Below are positions 6,963 through 7,345 of a stretch of 7,345 bases of DNA, piece by piece. The stretch lies in assembly GCA_007124105.1 (NCBI GenBank), contig SLFT01000398.1, positions 1 through 7,345 of the forward strand. The letters are read 5' to 3'. Within the stretch, counting starts at the first letter, position 1. Every line of letters begins with the position of its first letter. A program made the position numbers and the translations under genes. The stretch is from Candidatus Hydrogenedentota bacterium (GTDB lineage: Bacteria > Hydrogenedentota > Hydrogenedentia > Hydrogenedentales > CAITNO01). The notes under the pieces are model-generated. The model saw only the letters and a program-made list of their open reading frames with translations. It did not search any database and was not told the DNA's origin.

Positions 6963-7345
6963 CTACCCCAGTGCATTACCGATGGCGTCAGCAAAACATT
7001 TCAGTTCTTCTCTCGTGAAGTTCACTGTGGCCTTGCCGCCTCCGGGATGGGCAAATGCAACAATAAAAGAATCGCCGTTCCCTTCAATTTCCCAGCGCCG
7101 ACCTTCGGGCATTCTGGTCTCGGGAACTGTCCAGGCGTCTGGTGTAAACTCCGCAATCTGTATGAGCGCGCCAAACGCATCGCGCGGATGAATAAACACT
7201 TCTTTCCACACGCCGCCGGGATATTCGTTTCTGCCGAAATAGGGAATCCCGTATTCTTCAAGACGCTCTATCATCATATTTAAGTCTGGCGTGTGCAGCG
7301 TAATATGATGGAAGCCGCCGTCCCGGTTGCGAAGAAACCCATCCA
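6963..7345 (-). CDS. VOC-fold (glyoxalase / methylmalonyl-CoA epimerase-like) protein, 5' end outside window
   Basis: The frame runs in from the right edge and gives 126 visible residues before TAG at 6965-6963; an ATG at 7277 is internal, because conserved sequence continues upstream of it. The visible part begins DGFLRNRDGGFHHITLHTPD and continues IERLEEYGIPYFGRNEYPGG, then VWKEVFIHPRDAFGALIQIAEF. This matches the second half of vicinal-oxygen-chelate enzymes such as methylmalonyl-CoA epimerase: HHI supplies a metal-ligand histidine, and GALIQIAE corresponds to the GVLIEL strand carrying the metal-ligand glutamate. Here that position appears to be Q, with an E three residues on. After this the protein has an extra tail of about 60 residues, including WEIEGNGDSFIVAFAHP and ATVNFTREELKCFADAI, not part of a minimal VOC module. 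The substrate cannot be assigned; epimerase, dioxygenase and lyase relatives all remain possible. Confidence 0.75.
   Translation of the reverse strand, partial: DGFLRNRDGGFHHITLHTPDLNMMIERLEEYGIPYFGRNEYPGGVWKEVFIHPRDAFGALIQIAEFTPDAWTVPETRMPEGRRWEIEGNGDSFIVAFAHPGGGKATVNFTREELKCFADAIGNALG

Overview
All five genes in this window lie on the minus strand, so they read right to left. Nothing on the plus strand looks like a real gene. Base composition is moderately GC-rich by eye. A WaaE-like glycosyltransferase and an FHA-containing sigma-54 activator point to a Gram-negative-type bacterium. Candidate groups include Hydrogenedentes, Planctomycetes/Lentisphaerae or a deltaproteobacterial relative. 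This assignment is inference only, as there is no rRNA or other marker.

Layout, in direction of transcription. (1) 7345-6963: the 3' part of a VOC-fold (glyoxalase / methylmalonyl-CoA epimerase-like) gene entering from the right edge. (2) 6806-6531: a 91-residue single-RRM RNA-binding protein with a good Shine-Dalgarno site. (3) 6442-5681: a WaaE-like family 2 glycosyltransferase with a GTG start. A possible 30-codon ORF bridges genes 2 and 3, overlapping both. (4) 5462-3648: a 604-residue FHA-GAF-AAA+-Fis sigma-54-dependent activator. (5) 3433 to beyond the left edge: a very large cytoplasmic GH13 alpha-amylase-family protein, with at least 1144 residues visible. It is easy to miss because it runs off the window; the whole 3.4 kb is one open frame.

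The genes do not form an obvious single pathway. RRM protein and glycosyltransferase may share a transcript. The activator sits just upstream of the GH13 gene in the same orientation, so it may control it, but I found no clean -24/-12 promoter in the 214-base gap. That gap does hold a strong hairpin close to the GH13 ribosome-binding site.

The most unusual feature is a run of 12 G (coding strand) inside the GH13 gene, before its catalytic domain. The gene is in frame at 12. Gain or loss of one base would truncate the protein to about 284 or 321 residues, so the tract could act as an on/off phase-variation switch, or could be an assembly-sensitive site. Other points of interest are the missing histidine in GH13 conserved region IV, the large helical regions flanking the GH13 barrel, and the overlapping short ORF before the glycosyltransferase. 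I see no mobile element, CRISPR array, tRNA or rRNA.
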